Source of the DNA: Flavobacterium sp. 9AF
GTDB taxonomy: Bacteria > Bacteroidota > Bacteroidia > Flavobacteriales > Flavobacteriaceae
Assembly: GCF_902506265.1 (NCBI RefSeq)
Contig: NZ_LR733556.1
Location: 259,245 to 323,244 of the forward strand
Direction of reading: 5' to 3'
DNA: 64,000 bases
Positions 63,077 through 64,000 of the stretch are shown here, piece after piece (positions within the stretch are counted from its first letter, which is position 1; each line of letters begins with the position of its first letter). The translations under genes were made by a program, and so were the position numbers. A model generated the notes under the pieces. That model had not been told where the DNA came from and ran no database searches. It worked only from the letters and a program-made list of their open reading frames with translations.

Positions 63077-63580
63077 TTAATCCTCCTTCGTTATTTGATC
63101 CATTAACTTTAATAAATAAGGCAAACGATAGTTTCCATACATATTTTTTACATGCATTGCCGCTACTTCTTTGTCTAAACCAATGGCAGAAACAAATAGC
63201 GGATTTTTACTTTCTCCTCGTAAGATTTCAACTACGGTATCTTTATTGCTTTGAAAGGAAGTTTTTGCAACTCCTATGATAGGAAACTTTTTATCCAATG
63301 CTTCATACAAATGTCCTCCAAGACCATATTTCCCTTCGTTATCCACATATATGTATCCATCAATAATTATGATTTCTATTGCATCTAATGAAACTGTTTG
63401 TAAAGCATTTAGAATACAAGGCAATTCTCTTTTGTAAAAAGAACCCGGTTCATACTCCATCACGTCTTTAGTAATATGAGTTACTACATTACTTGGGTTT
63501 TCACTTTGCCAATTTTCAAAAAATAGCAAAACAGTTTTGGCATAATCGGTTTTATAATGGACATCTATGGTAACAATCAT
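63077..63580 (-). CDS. Endonuclease V-like protein (short form)
   Basis: 167 residues. MIVTIDVHYKTDYAKTV (first acidic residue), VMEYEPGSFYKRELPCILNAL (the Y-x-P-G and R-E of endonuclease V), IEIIIIDGYIYVDNEGKYGLGGHLYEAL (DG motif) and FPIIGVAKTSF (catalytic-site lysine) match the Nfi family that cleaves near deoxyinosine. It is shorter than the 220-residue E. coli enzyme, a form seen in Bacteroidota. It might repair deaminated DNA or act on inosine RNA. It lies 9 bases before the unrecognised 193-residue gene. Confidence 0.85.
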   Translation of the reverse strand: MIVTIDVHYKTDYAKTVLLFFENWQSENPSNVVTHITKDVMEYEPGSFYKRELPCILNALQTVSLDAIEIIIIDGYIYVDNEGKYGLGGHLYEALDKKFPIIGVAKTSFQSNKDTVVEILRGESKNPLFVSAIGLDKEVAAMHVKNMYGNYRLPYLLKLMDQITKED

Positions 63581-63754
63581 TTTTCTAAGGGTTATAAAAG
63601 CAAATATAACAGAATTGCTTTTCTTTTATAGTTCTATTTCAAATTAATAATAGAAACCTTTACCAAAGAAAATCAAGTTAAAGACAACTTCAGTAAAGGC
63701 ACATCAAGAGTATTTTTATTATAGTAAAACTAATCACTAAGGACTAAGAACTGA

Positions 63755-64000
63755 TCACTCATTCTCAAGACACCAATGTAAAATTTTAGCAATATTCTTG
63801 GCATCATCTACACCTCTGTGGTGCGTACCTTCTAACGGAATATCTAAAATTTCCAATGCTCCGTTCATCCCAACTTTTTTATTCAGTCCTTTCACTTCAC
63901 TAAACCATTCTTTTACGTTGATGTGATGACTTCCCATCGGGTAATTAATTTTCCTAAAAGAGCATTGTTTTTTCAGCATGTTCAAATCGTACTGACCGTA
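63755..64000 (-). CDS. 3'-5' exonuclease, C-terminal part (5' end off window)
   Basis: An open frame entering from the right edge, reading YGQYDLNMLKKQC at the edge, and ending at 63755. KINYPMGSHHINVKEWF and the ExoIII motif EGTHHRGVDDAKNIAKIL (His and Asp) identify an RNase T / ERI-1-like DEDDh exonuclease. No start codon is inside the window; a TTG at 63985 is internal. The 174 bases to the endonuclease V gene hold no obvious feature. Confidence 0.85.
   Translation of the reverse strand, partial: YGQYDLNMLKKQCSFRKINYPMGSHHINVKEWFSEVKGLNKKVGMNGALEILDIPLEGTHHRGVDDAKNIAKILHWCLENE

Noticed and set aside
1..64000. CRISPR arrays, insertion sequences, prophage or integrase genes
   Set aside because: No regularly spaced repeats, transposase motifs or phage structural genes were seen; the only mobile-like items are the S23 and GxxExxY sequences.

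Overview
The window is AT-rich DNA from a member of the Bacteroidota, almost certainly Flavobacteriaceae and probably Flavobacterium or a close relative. The signs are a SusC/SusD pair, Por/T9SS-type C-terminal sorting domains, Bacteroidota-type promoters (TTTG or TTG, then TAnnTTTG or TAnnTTCG), an S46 dipeptidyl peptidase, and lipoproteins with simple lipoboxes. No phage, insertion sequence or CRISPR array was seen.

Region 1 (1-23.5 kb) is a complete pectin utilisation locus. The minus-strand left half encodes surface and secreted steps: a truncated T9SS-type protein, a PL1 pectate lyase, a CE8 pectin methylesterase, SusD, SusC and a lipoprotein GH28 polygalacturonase. A plus-strand LacI-type regulator follows. 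A ten-gene minus-strand operon then runs kduI-kduD-uxaC-kdgF-kdgK-(half-length lacI)-kdgA-exuT-uxaB-uxaA. Unsaturated galacturonate goes through KdgF, KduI and KduD to 2-keto-3-deoxygluconate (KDG). Saturated galacturonate goes through UxaC, UxaB and UxaA to the same KDG. KdgK and KdgA finish the route to pyruvate and glyceraldehyde-3-phosphate. One 14-bp palindrome (CGTAATCGATTACG) lies just before the start codons of the GH28 gene and of kduI, with a 12/14 copy before the truncated first gene, so a single LacI-family regulon is likely.

Region 2 (23.6-49.3 kb) is mostly housekeeping and small exported proteins: transaldolase, an SDR, a dipeptide epimerase, the SRP RNA, glutaminyl cyclase, nitronate monooxygenase, a zinc metalloprotease, DnaK, serine dehydratase, PanB, an RluA-type pseudouridine synthase, a fused 2-oxoacid dehydrogenase E1, an IPNS-like oxygenase, an RNA or protein methyltransferase-like gene and three tRNAs (Ser, Pro, Arg). 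Two scars of small hopping genes are visible. An S23-like four-helix-bundle gene sits between inverted TTAGAT repeats. The first 34 residues of a GxxExxY protein are fused in frame to an N-terminally deleted AI-2E family transporter.

Region 3 (49.5-64 kb) holds a thiolase, a C40 peptidase, an S46 peptidase and then a tightly packed minus-strand cluster. That cluster encodes a MoxR AAA+ ATPase, a vWA/beta-propeller protein and accessory proteins, matching the MoxR-vWA-beta-propeller ('bpX') ternary systems, whose function is still unknown. The vWA protein carries a segment that aligns without gaps to the ribosomal L7/L12 C-terminal domain. A short endonuclease V gene and an unrecognised gene lie directly upstream in the same orientation, and a partial 3'-5' exonuclease gene runs off the right edge.
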